Assembly (NCBI GenBank): GCA_964467985.1 | Contig: CAYXTP010000006.1 | Location: forward strand, 198,878 to 262,877 | DNA from: GCA-2720975 sp964467985 | Lineage (GTDB): Bacteria > Planctomycetota > UBA1135 > GCA-002686595 | Direction: 5' to 3' | Length of the DNA: 64,000 nt | Shown: positions 26,801 through 35,853 of the stretch, in pieces | Layout: the number at the start of each line of letters is the position of its first letter | Numbering within the stretch: the stretch's first letter is position 1 | Made by a program: the position numbers and the translations under genes | Notes under the pieces: model-generated | Databases searched by the model: none | Seen by the model: only the letters and a program-made list of their open reading frames with translations | Told to the model about the DNA's origin: nothing

Positions 26801-29800
26801 GGGTCGACAGATCGGCGAGGAATACCGCTACATCCTCGAACGACGGTACGCCAAGACCTACCCGGGCAATATGTTGATGCGGCCTGGACTGCTCTTGAAC
26901 CCCTGGGCTCTGCACGACACGAATTCGTCGATCGGGCTAGGCGGTGGAGCAGGCGGCAAGTTCGGCGGCCGTGCGGGTGGACGGAAGAACATGTCCGCGG
27001 GAGGCGGTGCGGGACGCCCGCAGGATCGGAGCCAGACACCTGGCATCTTCGCCAATCTTGGATTCCTGGCAGGGCCCTCGACGGTGCTCGCCAACTTGCG
27101 GCCGGACGCAGAGGGAGTCCTGCGAGTTCCAACCAGCCTGCTGGGCGAGGGTGGGCTTGTACGGGTCGTGGCCTTGAACGATCGGAGCATGGTTCAGCGC
27201 ACGGTTCTGAGGGAGGGTCAGGCTCTAGACACGCGAGATCTGCGCCTCGTCGATGGCCTGGATCCAGCAGGGCACTTCACGCAACAGCGCCGCATCGAGT
27301 TCCTGAAGGAAGGCGGCGAAATCACGCTGACGGATCAAGCCGGAACGGACATGGAGTCCTACGAGACCCTGGCCGACATCTACGGTTTGTTTCGAACCCT
27401 GCGGCCTGATTCGGAGCTGGATCAGTTTGCCTTCCTGCTCGATTGGCCGGAAATGGACGACGATGCGAAGAACGAGGCGTACAGCGAGCACGCCTGCCAT
27501 GAGTTGCACATGTTCTTGCAGAGGAAAGACCCGGCCTTCTTCAACGATGTGGTGCGCCCGTTCTTGGCCAACAAGGCCGACAAGACATTCATCGATCGGT
27601 GGCTGCTGGAAGAGGACTTGACCGGGTACTTGGAGCCCTGGTCTTTCTCGAGACTCAACACCCTCGAACAGGTCCTCCTGGCCCAGCGAATTGAGGGTAA
27701 TGACGCTAGTGTCGCGCGCCTGATCCGCGACCGGGTCGCGCTCTCTCCCCCCTCTCCCGCAGAACTCGACCGACTGTACAGCTCGAGTCTCAAAGGCTCG
27801 GCCTTGAAGCAGAACGCCGAGGGCAAGGACCTGGACCTCGCCTTCCGCTACAAGCGCAGGGCTGAATCACCGACTGCTCCCGGAGGCGGTGGCGGCGGAA
27901 GAGGCGGCGCGGTCGATGGACCCGCTTCGCCCGGTGCACCCGCTCCGTCCCAGGAGAATTTTGAAGTACTCGGCGAGGAACTCGAAGCGGCGACTGGGTC
28001 CGACGACTTCTTCTTGGGCCGTCGCCGGCTGGAACAGGACAAGGACGCGAGGAGCCGAGTCCAGCATCTGTTCACTGGCATCGGCGCCACCGAACAATTT
28101 GTGGAGCACAACTACTGGCACCATCACGAAGCCAGCCGCGGCAAGGCGCCCATCGGTGCCAATGGATTCTGGCTGGACTTGGCTGAGACGCCGGCCGGCA
28201 GCCCCTTCCACTCGGTCCACTTCGCACAGGCTACGAACAGCATGGCCGAGATGTTGATGGCCCTGGCGCTCTTGGACCTGCCGTTTGAGGCTGGAGACCA
28301 CACGACCCAACGCGACGGGAACCGGGTCACGATTCACGCCGCCAGCCCCTTGCTGCTGGTGACCAAGGAGCTGGCGAGGGTCGACGCCGACACGAATGCA
28401 ACCGGCCTCTTGGTGGGTCAGCAGTTCTATCCCCTCTCCGAGGGTCCCGACGCGGCCGGTGAAGTGAGCTTCGTGCGCGGGGTGGCCTACGGCTGCCGCG
28501 TTGTGGTCACCAATCCTTCCCCCCAATCCGTCTCACTTGAGATTCTGTTGCAGATCCCCACGGGAGCCCTCCCGGTCGCAGGGGGTCATGCAACGAGAGG
28601 GCAGACCCTCGCGCTCTCTGCCTATGCCACGCAGACCGTGGAGTACGCGTTCTACTTCCCGCAATCCGGGGACTTCACCCACTACCCTGCCCATGCCTCA
28701 AGCGCGGGTCAGTACCTGGCCCACGCCGCGGCACAGAGCGTGCACGTGCTCGCCGCGCCGGCCGCACTGGACACGCAGTCGTGGGATCACATGTCCCAGC
28801 GGGCCGACTTGCCGACACTGCTCGGCCACATGGGTGAGAGCAACCTGCTGGAAGTACGGCTGGGACAGTTGGCTTGGCGCATGAAGGACCGTGAGTCCTT
28901 CGACGCCATCCTCGGCCTGCTCCGCGAGCGGCACCTGTTTGATTCGACGCTCTGGTCCTACGGCCTGCACCACCGGGACCTCCGCGCCACGCAGGAGTAC
29001 CTGCGTCAGGCCAGTCACTTTGTGAACGGGTGCGGTCCCTGGCTGGAGTCGGAGCTGCTGTCCATCGATCCGATCGAGCGCCACTCTTACGAGCGAGTGG
29101 AGTACCGGCCCCTGATCAACGCTCGAGCTCATCCTATGGGCACAAAGCGAGAGATCCTGAACAACGACTTCGCCAGGCAGTACATGTCGTTGATGAACAT
29201 TCTGTGTCACAAGCCGCAGCTAGATGACACCGACTGGATGAGTGTCACGTATCAACTCCTGCTGCAAGACCGCATTGGCGAAGCCCTCGCCAGTTTCGGC
29301 AAGGTCGACCCGGCCGAGCTCCCCATGCGCATTCAGTACGACTACATGCACGCCTACTTGGACTTCTTCAGCGACGATCACGCGCTTGCCGGTGGAATTG
29401 CGAAAGCCTACGCCGATCACCCCCTGCCCCACTGGCGCAGCCGGTTCAAGCAGATCGAGCAACACCTGGCGGAAGCGAACGGCGAGCGCGTCGTGGGTGC
29501 AGGAGGAGAGGGGTCCGACGCGGACGTCCCGGACAACGACACCCTGGCCGGATCCGAACCGACCCTGGAACTGAAGGTGGAAGCCGGACAGGTCACCCTG
29601 GAGCACCGCTTCCTCTCTTCGTGCGAGCTGCGCTACTACGTCATGGACGTCGAGTTTCTCTTCTCCACAAGCCCGTTCGTTCAGCAGGGTTCCGGTGCCT
29701 TTGGATACGTCAAGGCGAACCGCTTCGACGCGATCGCATTGCCCGAAGAGAATGGAACCATGACGCTCGAATTGCCCAGCGACCTGCGTTCCTCCAACGT

Positions 29801-30128
29801 GCTGGTGGAAGCCCGGGCTGGAGGCATCGTGCGCCGTCAGGCCTACTACGCCAACACGCTACGCGTGCAGATGATCGAGAGCTATGGGCAACTGAAGGTC
29901 ACCGATGCGGACACGGGCCGGCCCCTGCCCAAGGCCTACGTCAAGGTGTATGTACGGGACAGCGGCACCGTCCGCTTCCACAAGGACGGCTACACGGACC
30001 TGCGCGGCCGCTTCGATTACGTGTCGGTCTCTGCCATGCGCAGCCACGGCATCGAACGCTACGCCATCTTGGTGCTGGACAAGACGCACGGCGCGGTCAT
30101 CCGCGAAGTGCAGCCTCCAGTGAAGTGA
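23877..30128 (+). CDS. Very large secreted protein with macroglobulin-like segments
   Basis: 2,083 residues from ATG 23877, preferred because a signal peptide (AAASVLALCLPALSSAQG) starts there; the frame is open back to 23757. Residues ~20-440 are helical. About 440-760 contain beta-rich stretches resembling alpha-2-macroglobulin MG domains (VKVFEIDALAYALAEGRE, TGVYVVDFIGGGISSRAV, AGFYVDRESLLPGHTAKLLV). No CGEQ-type thioester motif was found. Two Gly-rich linkers (around GGGAGGKFGGRAGG and PGGGGGGRGGAVDG) split the C-terminal half. The last ~130 residues hold a carboxypeptidase-regulatory-like beta domain (LKVTDADTGRPLPKAYVKVY). It is a single-gene unit, divergent from the selenoprotein gene. 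Function unknown; trapping or surface structure is possible. Confidence 0.85.
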   Translation: MIHPVAAASVLALCLPALSSAQGQELGFEETFALAEDRATVLAQLIPGTAEYYYYNCLHLQHEGKLEQVPELLRTWIKRHGESTRVREIQNRQALLQYSSDPAGSLEYLTREMRLGFDHTRRKAGDEVVLPNFLDPQRISSKVWDDNARRRHPDSLQGFGDRRLESLASEQLSDQELLELLKRLTRPDVPGLPDLVVRHLNGNASRRFGSVDIHKAMLLSQLEDCVQRMPRLLNDPPFVAVYLTKLLPGADVNWRADARERQAYLDRLWAFAKRLSPAHNDLKAHILNHRLIHDLGQGEPNRETLMEYLKLPRHSPVVNDEWLKTVRGSEISKSQNDLLTVLGSRGDEEPLVRAYLQHFFAADSSWESFSPYIKPDYLRRLFAETQILAGKGDMERWYSLIDDPTYYEALESRVELEFPADQTTHFAVGEAVALDVDIKNVGTLLVKVFEIDALAYALAEGREVDASIDLDGLVAGSETTYTYEDSALRRIRRHFEFPELTATGVYVVDFIGGGISSRAVIRKGHLEVRERHGSAGHAFEVVDRAGKLRPDATIYFGGQRYEAGDSGEILLPYSTDSGNKSLVVTAGGWVAVHPFEHLAESPSLIAGFYVDRESLLPGHTAKLLVNPSLEINGERTSLDLLEQVTLHMSATTLDGTTTALDVRDVELREGREWVHEFRVPEGLVRLNVQLSAEVPVLSTGKTASLRSASGSFSANAIDGSAQVDCPILGQDEDGYFLDLLGKNGEPKANHILGLTLRHRDYQDSLSFSLKTGADGRLRLGHMQGIESLESSGLPRDHRRWTLGSNRSTVRSQLHGRVGQTLRVPYTGSKQTLGSAGLSLLELRGTTPVFDRSRHAKLQDGFVNISKLEAGDYDLYLKETDTWIRLRINAGTEQEGWSVGANRALELQGASLHVLSAQVEGDELVVRVKGSDPHTRLHVLSSRFSPAYEAFSSLSPGWQSPARSQSIRPAASEFHSGRQIGEEYRYILERRYAKTYPGNMLMRPGLLLNPWALHDTNSSIGLGGGAGGKFGGRAGGRKNMSAGGGAGRPQDRSQTPGIFANLGFLAGPSTVLANLRPDAEGVLRVPTSLLGEGGLVRVVALNDRSMVQRTVLREGQALDTRDLRLVDGLDPAGHFTQQRRIEFLKEGGEITLTDQAGTDMESYETLADIYGLFRTLRPDSELDQFAFLLDWPEMDDDAKNEAYSEHACHELHMFLQRKDPAFFNDVVRPFLANKADKTFIDRWLLEEDLTGYLEPWSFSRLNTLEQVLLAQRIEGNDASVARLIRDRVALSPPSPAELDRLYSSSLKGSALKQNAEGKDLDLAFRYKRRAESPTAPGGGGGGRGGAVDGPASPGAPAPSQENFEVLGEELEAATGSDDFFLGRRRLEQDKDARSRVQHLFTGIGATEQFVEHNYWHHHEASRGKAPIGANGFWLDLAETPAGSPFHSVHFAQATNSMAEMLMALALLDLPFEAGDHTTQRDGNRVTIHAASPLLLVTKELARVDADTNATGLLVGQQFYPLSEGPDAAGEVSFVRGVAYGCRVVVTNPSPQSVSLEILLQIPTGALPVAGGHATRGQTLALSAYATQTVEYAFYFPQSGDFTHYPAHASSAGQYLAHAAAQSVHVLAAPAALDTQSWDHMSQRADLPTLLGHMGESNLLEVRLGQLAWRMKDRESFDAILGLLRERHLFDSTLWSYGLHHRDLRATQEYLRQASHFVNGCGPWLESELLSIDPIERHSYERVEYRPLINARAHPMGTKREILNNDFARQYMSLMNILCHKPQLDDTDWMSVTYQLLLQDRIGEALASFGKVDPAELPMRIQYDYMHAYLDFFSDDHALAGGIAKAYADHPLPHWRSRFKQIEQHLAEANGERVVGAGGEGSDADVPDNDTLAGSEPTLELKVEAGQVTLEHRFLSSCELRYYVMDVEFLFSTSPFVQQGSGAFGYVKANRFDAIALPEENGTMTLELPSDLRSSNVLVEARAGGIVRRQAYYANTLRVQMIESYGQLKVTDADTGRPLPKAYVKVYVRDSGTVRFHKDGYTDLRGRFDYVSVSAMRSHGIERYAILVLDKTHGAVIREVQPPVK

Positions 30129-30139
30129 GCCAACGACGG

Positions 30140-30172
30140 CAGACCCTCTTCCTAGGGATAGGAAAGGGTCTG
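30140..30172. terminator. Strong bidirectional hairpin terminator
   Basis: Left arm 30140-30154 (CAGACCCTCTTCCTA) pairs with right arm 30159-30172 (TAGGAAAGGGTCTG): 14 pairs, one bulged base, loop GGGA. It sits between two converging stops (30128 and 30152) and overlaps the minus-strand stop codon. Confidence 0.7.
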
Positions 30173-31945
30173 TCGACCCGCACGCACGCCCTCCAACGTG
30201 AGAGTCGTCCCGTCTGCCCAGCACACGATCACGTGATCAGCTTTGGCGTTCTGCCCCAAGCCGAAGACCAACTCCGGTGCATGCCCACTCAAGTAGGAGA
30301 CGTCCGCGCCCAGCCACAGTTTCTGGACTCTGGGTCCCGATTGGACCTCGACCGAGGCCCCGAACAGCTGTGGAGCGGGCCCATCTAGCCGGATTGACAG
30401 GGATCGGTTGTCCGTGAGCGTGTCATTGCGCAGAAGCACGAGCCCGCCGCGGTTTTCCAGGAGTGCGATGTCCACGTCTCCATCTCCGTCGTAATCCGCG
30501 GCCGCCAAGCCGCGCCCAGCCCGGGCACGCGCGCAGCTCGGTCCTGCTTGCGCAGCGACTTCCCAGAATCGCGGCCCCTGGGCCTGAAACAGAAACATGG
30601 CCTGATCCTGGAGGCGCCGGACATCCTTGGGTTCCTCGAGCGTGCTGCCGTTGGTCACAGCGATGTCCACCTGCCCATCGAGATCCATGTCGATCAGAGC
30701 ACAGCCCCAGCCCACATGGTCCAGTGCAATTTCCCCAAGCCGGCGCTGACGGGTCTTGTCGCGGTATTCAAACATGCCGCCCGGGTAGCGCTGACTCTGG
30801 TAGAGGGCATTCTCCTGAGCAACCCAGTGTGTGATGAACAGGTCGGGCAGGCCATCGTATTGCTCACTCATGTGCCCCAACTCAGCGACGGACAGGCCCA
30901 TAGAGCCTCGCGGATCCGCCGTTCCTGTTATGGGCGATAAGTCTTCGAAGCGTAGGGAGCGGTGTTCGCCACGCAGGGTTCGCCCTGACAAGTTGCGGAA
31001 CAGACGGTTGGTGGAGACATCGTTGTTGATGTACAGGTCGAGCCACCCATCACCATCCAAGTCGCAGAGGGTGACACCCAGACTGCGACCATCGGCGTTG
31101 AGCACGCCGCACTCCTCGGCCGACTCTACAAACGCACCGCGGCCGTCGTTTAGATAGAGGCGGTTCGGGGCCGGGTCGAAGGCATTCGGATTGAGGGTGT
31201 AGGGGACAGACGCCTCGCCGAACTCTGATGACTGAGCCTGTGCCGCTTCGGCCGCGGTCGCTTCGTACGACAGATAATTGCAGACGTACAGATCCAGATC
31301 GCCATCCCGGTCGACGTCGCCCCAAGCCATGCCACAGGACCAATCATCGCCGTCGACACCCGCAGCCCGCGCCACGTCAAGGAAGGTCCCATCACCTTGA
31401 TTCTGAAATAGACGATTGGGACCGTAGTTGGTCACACAGAGGTCTTGATCACCGTCGCCGTCATAGTCGGCAAAACTGGCGCCCATCCCGAAGCCCATCG
31501 GGTCGGCCACGCCGGCGGTCTCCCCCACATCCACAAAGCGGCCTCCTTCATTGCGAAATAACCTGTTCGTGCCGACCTCGGTCGGGTCGGATCCGGGGAT
31601 GTTCACGGCGTACAGGTCCCAGTCCCCATCCCCGTCAAAGTCCCCCCAAGCCAGGCCCGATCCCGTGTCTTCGGGTAGGAGCCGCTGACGTGCTCCGGGG
31701 CCGTGCCGCATGCCCAAGCCGCTCTGATCGCTCACGTCGGTGTACCGAATTTCGGATTCACGTCCGGCGATGTGCACGAACTGCGACGTGACTGAGGCCT
31801 CCGGATCCGCCAGGTCTGTGTTGCGCGACCGTTCTAACCAGAATCCGCCAGCGATCAGAGCTCCTCCACCGAGCCCCATCAATATGATGGAGCTGCGAAT
31901 TCGCCGACGGCGACGAGAGAGTCCAACGCCAGCCTTGCCGGTCAA
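30152..31945 (-). CDS. FG-GAP/VCBS repeat protein with ASPIC/UnbV C-terminus (CRTAC1-like)
   Basis: 597 residues. Basic N-terminus plus one helix (IILMGLGGGALIAGGFWL) gives a membrane-anchored, extracytoplasmic protein. At least six calcium-binding FG-GAP blades are visible, such as GDFDGDGDWDLYAVN, DYDGDGDQDLCVTNYG, DVDRDGDLDLYVCNY and DLDGDGWLDLYINND, giving a beta-propeller. The last ~80 residues match the ASPIC/UnbV module (LSIRLDGPAPQLFGASVEV). Start is TTG at 31945, 6 bases after GGAGG, and its first bases overlap the stop of the multiheme cytochrome (TTGA). The tight coupling suggests that the propeller works with that cytochrome. Confidence 0.93.
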   Translation of the reverse strand: MTGKAGVGLSRRRRRIRSSIILMGLGGGALIAGGFWLERSRNTDLADPEASVTSQFVHIAGRESEIRYTDVSDQSGLGMRHGPGARQRLLPEDTGSGLAWGDFDGDGDWDLYAVNIPGSDPTEVGTNRLFRNEGGRFVDVGETAGVADPMGFGMGASFADYDGDGDQDLCVTNYGPNRLFQNQGDGTFLDVARAAGVDGDDWSCGMAWGDVDRDGDLDLYVCNYLSYEATAAEAAQAQSSEFGEASVPYTLNPNAFDPAPNRLYLNDGRGAFVESAEECGVLNADGRSLGVTLCDLDGDGWLDLYINNDVSTNRLFRNLSGRTLRGEHRSLRFEDLSPITGTADPRGSMGLSVAELGHMSEQYDGLPDLFITHWVAQENALYQSQRYPGGMFEYRDKTRQRRLGEIALDHVGWGCALIDMDLDGQVDIAVTNGSTLEEPKDVRRLQDQAMFLFQAQGPRFWEVAAQAGPSCARARAGRGLAAADYDGDGDVDIALLENRGGLVLLRNDTLTDNRSLSIRLDGPAPQLFGASVEVQSGPRVQKLWLGADVSYLSGHAPELVFGLGQNAKADHVIVCWADGTTLTLEGVRAGRQTLSYP

Positions 31946-34080
31946 CCGCCGCCTCCACCAGGGCTGGAATGGGCGGCAACTCGGATTTTCTGTTCGGCTT
32001 CAGTCTGCTTGAGCGTGGGTTGGAAGACTCCTGAGTCGCTCTCCATGTCGGGGACGACACGCTGCAGGAAATCCTGTCGATAGCGGCGCAAGTTCAGATC
32101 CGCGTGCACGGTCAGGGGGCCCTGTGCGTCGGTCGGTAGGGTGAACGTGTAGCTCTGGCGGTCTGAGTACTTGGGAAAAATCACCCTCTGTCCCGCTCCG
32201 CCTGCCTTGCGCCACAGCTCGTGCTCCAGCAAGGGCTGGCCGTGCTCGTCAAGGGGTTGGGCTTCCAAGACCAGGGTGCCGTCGCTGCGCGAGTTATCCG
32301 GTTCGTGGGGTACGCCGGCCGTGTCGCAAATCCTTCGGGTCTCGGGATCGATCATGCCCCACTCCTCGATCACGGCGCCGTTGGCGTCCGTCACCGTCAG
32401 ATGAATCCAAGAGCGCACGAAGTCCAGCGGACCGGTTGTGAAGTTGTGACCGACCTTGCGGTTGGTCACGCTCACATGCAGCTGAATCTCTTCACCCGCA
32501 GACACCTCCTCCGGAGCCTGGATTTCCATGCCTGCGACGGGGCCCGTGGGCCAGAGGTGGGCGATCTCGGGTAGCACGGCCTCGCCCGCCACCCACTCCT
32601 CGGTCAAGCGCACCTGTTCTTCCCAGTGCGGCAATTTCAGAACGGCCGACATGAACGAGTTGGTGGCCACCAGGCCGTGATGTCGGTGTGCCCCGTCGTC
32701 CACACTCCGCCGCTCGTCCGCATCCTCTCCTCGTCCCGGATCGGCAGAGTCATAGACCAACCGCATGTGGCAGTCGCGGCAACTCAGATCCTGAGCCGGA
32801 TCATCGGAATGCCAGTGACTCTTGCGCCACTCGTCGTACTGGTTCTGCCCTGGGCTGGTGCCAAAACGGTTGAGGGCTTCGGGGATGAATTGCTTGTGAC
32901 AAGCTCCGCAGAACTCGGGCGTACGCAACACGTTGCGGTCGTAATCCACCAAGTGCTGGTGCGGGTAGGCGCGGATGAGAAAGTCAGACACGGCCTTGCG
33001 CAGGCCGGTTGTGTTCTCCCAGACGTATTTGGTCGGGGGCGTGAGGACATAGTCCGCGTTGCCGCGAGAGTCGACGCTCGAGATGCTGTGGCAGACAACG
33101 CACGAAGAGCCCTCATCCAGACCCGGGGCGTCCTCGCCCATCCTGTGCAGGTTCTCTGCGCCCGCAAACAGGGAGATGGGGTCGTGACAACCCGCGCAGT
33201 AGCGCGTCTCAGCCGGCTCGCGGTCCTCGGCAAAGTCCATCTGGACCTGCTTGTACGGCGGGTTCATGGCGGAGAAGCGGTGAGCGCTGGGCTGCCACTC
33301 GGCCAAGATCTGCTCGTGGCAACCACGGGTCCCGCAGGACTCTGAAGCAGAGAGCACTTCTGGATCGACAAACATGCCGCTCTCTGTTCGGGCGTAGGTC
33401 GGTGCAAAGATATTGCCCTGGTACTCCTCAAAATCCTGGGCGAAGGAGGGCAGGCTGTAGTCCGCAGATGGTGCAAATTCGGCTGCAGGTGCGGGTATCA
33501 AGACGGACGCGAGGGCGACCGTGGCAACTCCCACGGCCCCGATTCCCACAGCCCGGCGCGCTAGCAACCCGATGGCTGCCGCCAACTCAGCACTCTTGCT
33601 GGCTTGTTCACGACGGCGCATGTAGACAAGCCCAAGGTGAATGGAGATCAACGCTGTAGCCGCCACGCCCGAGACCATGTGCGTCGTGTCCCAGCAAGCA
33701 CCCAGGCGCGTGCTCAAAGTAGTCTGTGCTGTGACAGCGATCCCGCTGATCAGACAAATGGACGTCACGACCAAGCTGGCGTAGCCGAGCACCATGTCGA
33801 CAGAAGCCTTCTGCGCGTACCAGGCCGAAACATGCTGGACCTGCTGAATGATGAATGGCACCACGAGCCCCACACCCACCAGCGTGTGCACGATCAACTG
33901 CACCTGGGCAAGCACAGAGAAGGGCATGGCCAACACCCACAGGCCAGTAATCATCTCCACCAACAACAAGCCGACGACCCAAGCCGTCCACTTGGATGAC
34001 CAGCCTGCAATGGCGAGTTCCTTGGGTCCTAGTGGCCTTGCTTCAGACGCGGGTTTCTGTTCAGTGTGGGTGTTGGACAT
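31942..34080 (-). CDS. Membrane multiheme cytochrome c with cytochrome b-like domain
   Basis: 712 residues from ATG 34080 (a TTG at 34149 would add 23 atypical residues). Five hydrophobic helices at ~31-54, 60-81, 97-118, 132-154 and 177-197 include His residues (IVHTL, QHVSAW, THMVSG, IHLGL) suited to b-type heme. The exported part has five c-heme sites: one unusual CX4CH (CGTRGCH, ~249-255) and four CXXCH (CAGCH, CVVCH, CGACH, CRDCH, between ~295 and ~438). A ~230-residue beta-rich C-terminus follows. It is probably a quinol-linked electron carrier or oxidoreductase. The substrate is unknown; nearby NorR and RIC genes hint at nitrogen oxides. Confidence 0.88.
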   Translation of the reverse strand: MSNTHTEQKPASEARPLGPKELAIAGWSSKWTAWVVGLLLVEMITGLWVLAMPFSVLAQVQLIVHTLVGVGLVVPFIIQQVQHVSAWYAQKASVDMVLGYASLVVTSICLISGIAVTAQTTLSTRLGACWDTTHMVSGVAATALISIHLGLVYMRRREQASKSAELAAAIGLLARRAVGIGAVGVATVALASVLIPAPAAEFAPSADYSLPSFAQDFEEYQGNIFAPTYARTESGMFVDPEVLSASESCGTRGCHEQILAEWQPSAHRFSAMNPPYKQVQMDFAEDREPAETRYCAGCHDPISLFAGAENLHRMGEDAPGLDEGSSCVVCHSISSVDSRGNADYVLTPPTKYVWENTTGLRKAVSDFLIRAYPHQHLVDYDRNVLRTPEFCGACHKQFIPEALNRFGTSPGQNQYDEWRKSHWHSDDPAQDLSCRDCHMRLVYDSADPGRGEDADERRSVDDGAHRHHGLVATNSFMSAVLKLPHWEEQVRLTEEWVAGEAVLPEIAHLWPTGPVAGMEIQAPEEVSAGEEIQLHVSVTNRKVGHNFTTGPLDFVRSWIHLTVTDANGAVIEEWGMIDPETRRICDTAGVPHEPDNSRSDGTLVLEAQPLDEHGQPLLEHELWRKAGGAGQRVIFPKYSDRQSYTFTLPTDAQGPLTVHADLNLRRYRQDFLQRVVPDMESDSGVFQPTLKQTEAEQKIRVAAHSSPGGGGG

Positions 34081-34428
34081 GGGCAGGCTCTCAGGCCATT
34101 TCGAAAACTGTCGGAGTGTCCCGGACCTCGATGCGACGAGGAACGGCAAGTACGCACCAGGACTTCAAGCGCAAAGCGCTCACTTGTGTTTTCGGCTCCC
34201 ATTGCACTCAACCCCTGCGTCCTTGCCGCACAGAGTCGAGAGCTAGCACAGGTTCGAGCGAGCCTTCGACCATGTGCTAACCCGACGGAGACGAGTTGGA
34301 TCTAGTCCGGGGAGCCTCACTCCCGGCGCAAGCGTCGTCCGACTGTTCCCAACAAGAAGGAGCCGGCCCCAGACGCGGGTCCTAAGACCCGCGCGCTCGG
34401 ACCGGCCCGCAAGACGAGACGTCGTGAA
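34081..34428. other. Intergenic region upstream of the multiheme cytochrome operon
   Basis: This stretch has no gene. It contains an inverted repeat, TAGCACA (34244-34250) with TGTGCTA (34273-34279), extended inward by GGT/ACC, about 165 bases upstream of the cytochrome start: a candidate operator. It also holds the terminator for the porin-like gene at 34362-34406. No convincing promoter hexamers or tRNA fold was found. Confidence 0.4.
34362..34406 (-). terminator. Rho-independent terminator after the porin-like gene
   Basis: CGCGGGTC (34374-34381) pairs perfectly with GACCCGCG (34386-34393) around CTAA. An outer GCCGG/CCGGC pair (34362-34366, 34402-34406) extends it. On the minus strand it is followed by a T-rich TCCTTCTTGTT. 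Confidence 0.7.
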
Positions 34429-35676
34429 TCAGAAGGAGTAGGCCAACCAGAGCCAGATCTTGGTGGCGTCGTCACCGAAACCATCCTCGGAGTAGTCGGC
34501 GTACTTGATCCCGGCCGTGGGGCCACAGTCCAACTTGCGGCTAGCGAGCAGGTTCAGTTCGTCCCCGTAGTCCATGCTGCCCTCGTCAGACTGGAACTGG
34601 TGCATGACGGCCAGCAGGTTGGTCCCCTTCCAGGTTCCGGAGAGGGAGACGTAGGTGTCCTCGAGGCCCGCATCGGGAGTGCCCAAGAATTTGTCCGCCC
34701 AGCCGTTGAACTTGTGCCCGGTGGCCAACGGAGTTTGGAAGCTGTCGCCGGGGTTGCCTGAGCCCTCAAGCAGTTCCTGGCCCACCTTGATGGTCACCGC
34801 GTCCAGCTGGACTCCCAGCTCGAGGTTCATGTAGCCCGCGTCGATGTCCGTGGGGTTGTCATGGGCGTCACTCTGTTGGGCGAAGGCCGCACGATAGAGC
34901 AGTTCGAAGGACTCCGTCTCGTGGTTGCCAGCCAAGGTTGCGCCAACCGTTGAGGTAGACGCACCGACAGTATCCGTGTAGTCGAGATCGAATAGGAAGG
35001 CCTCCAAGCGGCCGAAGCCATCCAAATCATGACTGATCTGAAGCAGGTTGGAGGCCATCGCCTGGTTGCCCGCTGCATGCGACTCGCCATTGATGCGGTT
35101 GACGTTGGTGACATGGGCGTAGAACACGTCCAACCCGTCGATCCGGCTGCTGTTGACCGAGTAGGCATCAAAGGTCTGCTCGTTTTGGCGCCATCCCACG
35201 TTGCCCACAAAGCGCGCATCTCCCAACACGATCCGTTGCCGCCCCGCTCGCACCTGTGTGTCCTCGAAACCACCGTATTGCAGGAACGCTTGGTTGACCT
35301 CGGTTCCGTCAGGATCGGCTACGACGGGGAAACTGCCCTTGCCATTCACGGTGCTATTGAAGTCGTCGTCGCCGATAGGGCTGACGTCCTCCGCTTCAAG
35401 CAACATGCTGAATCCGTCCCAATCACCCGACTTGTAGCCCAGCAGTGTGCGCAGCGTGAGGGCGTCAGCTTGGTCGGAGAAGGAATCCTGGTCCACGCTC
35501 TCATAGCGCAGGCGCATCTTGACCCAGTGGCTTCCGGCCGCCAGGGCCTCGGCCAGGCCCGAACTGCTGGTCTCCTCCTGAACCACAGGCAAAGTTTGCA
35601 CGGAGTCCTGCAGCACCTGTCCACTTGAGATAGAGGCCAGGGCCAATCCGGCTACCAGGGTGGTCGTTGTCTTCAT
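34429..35676 (-). CDS. Outer-membrane porin-like beta-barrel protein
   Basis: 415 residues. Signal peptide MKTTTTLVAGLALASISSGQ is followed by alternating hydrophobic/polar strands typical of a barrel: WVKMRLRYESVDQDSF, LTLRTLLGYKSGDWDGFSMLLE, TQVRAGRQRIVLGDARFVG. It ends in an aromatic residue (KIWLWLAYSF), as outer-membrane barrels usually do for BAM recognition. The QAFLQYGGFEDTQVRAGRQ segment recalls alginate-export-like or phosphate-selective porins. The solute is unknown. It has its own terminator and is not obviously in an operon with the NorR-type gene upstream. Confidence 0.85.
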   Translation of the reverse strand: MKTTTTLVAGLALASISSGQVLQDSVQTLPVVQEETSSSGLAEALAAGSHWVKMRLRYESVDQDSFSDQADALTLRTLLGYKSGDWDGFSMLLEAEDVSPIGDDDFNSTVNGKGSFPVVADPDGTEVNQAFLQYGGFEDTQVRAGRQRIVLGDARFVGNVGWRQNEQTFDAYSVNSSRIDGLDVFYAHVTNVNRINGESHAAGNQAMASNLLQISHDLDGFGRLEAFLFDLDYTDTVGASTSTVGATLAGNHETESFELLYRAAFAQQSDAHDNPTDIDAGYMNLELGVQLDAVTIKVGQELLEGSGNPGDSFQTPLATGHKFNGWADKFLGTPDAGLEDTYVSLSGTWKGTNLLAVMHQFQSDEGSMDYGDELNLLASRKLDCGPTAGIKYADYSEDGFGDDATKIWLWLAYSF

Positions 35677-35853
35677 GGTGTCGTACCCCTCCTCGGGGGT
35701 CGGTTGAATGAGCTGGGGCTCGTTGGCGAACAGGGGTATTCAAAGCCCGACCTGCCGGCCCGAACATGGGAAGCAGTTCGAAGGAGGTGCGAAATTTGAT
35801 ACGCACTGGAACGGAGCCCAGTTCCAATTGGGCAGCTAGCAGGGCAGCCCACA

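Noticed and set aside
34251..34271. GGTTCGAG resembling a tRNA T-arm
   Set aside because: No matching acceptor, D or anticodon stems around it on either strand.
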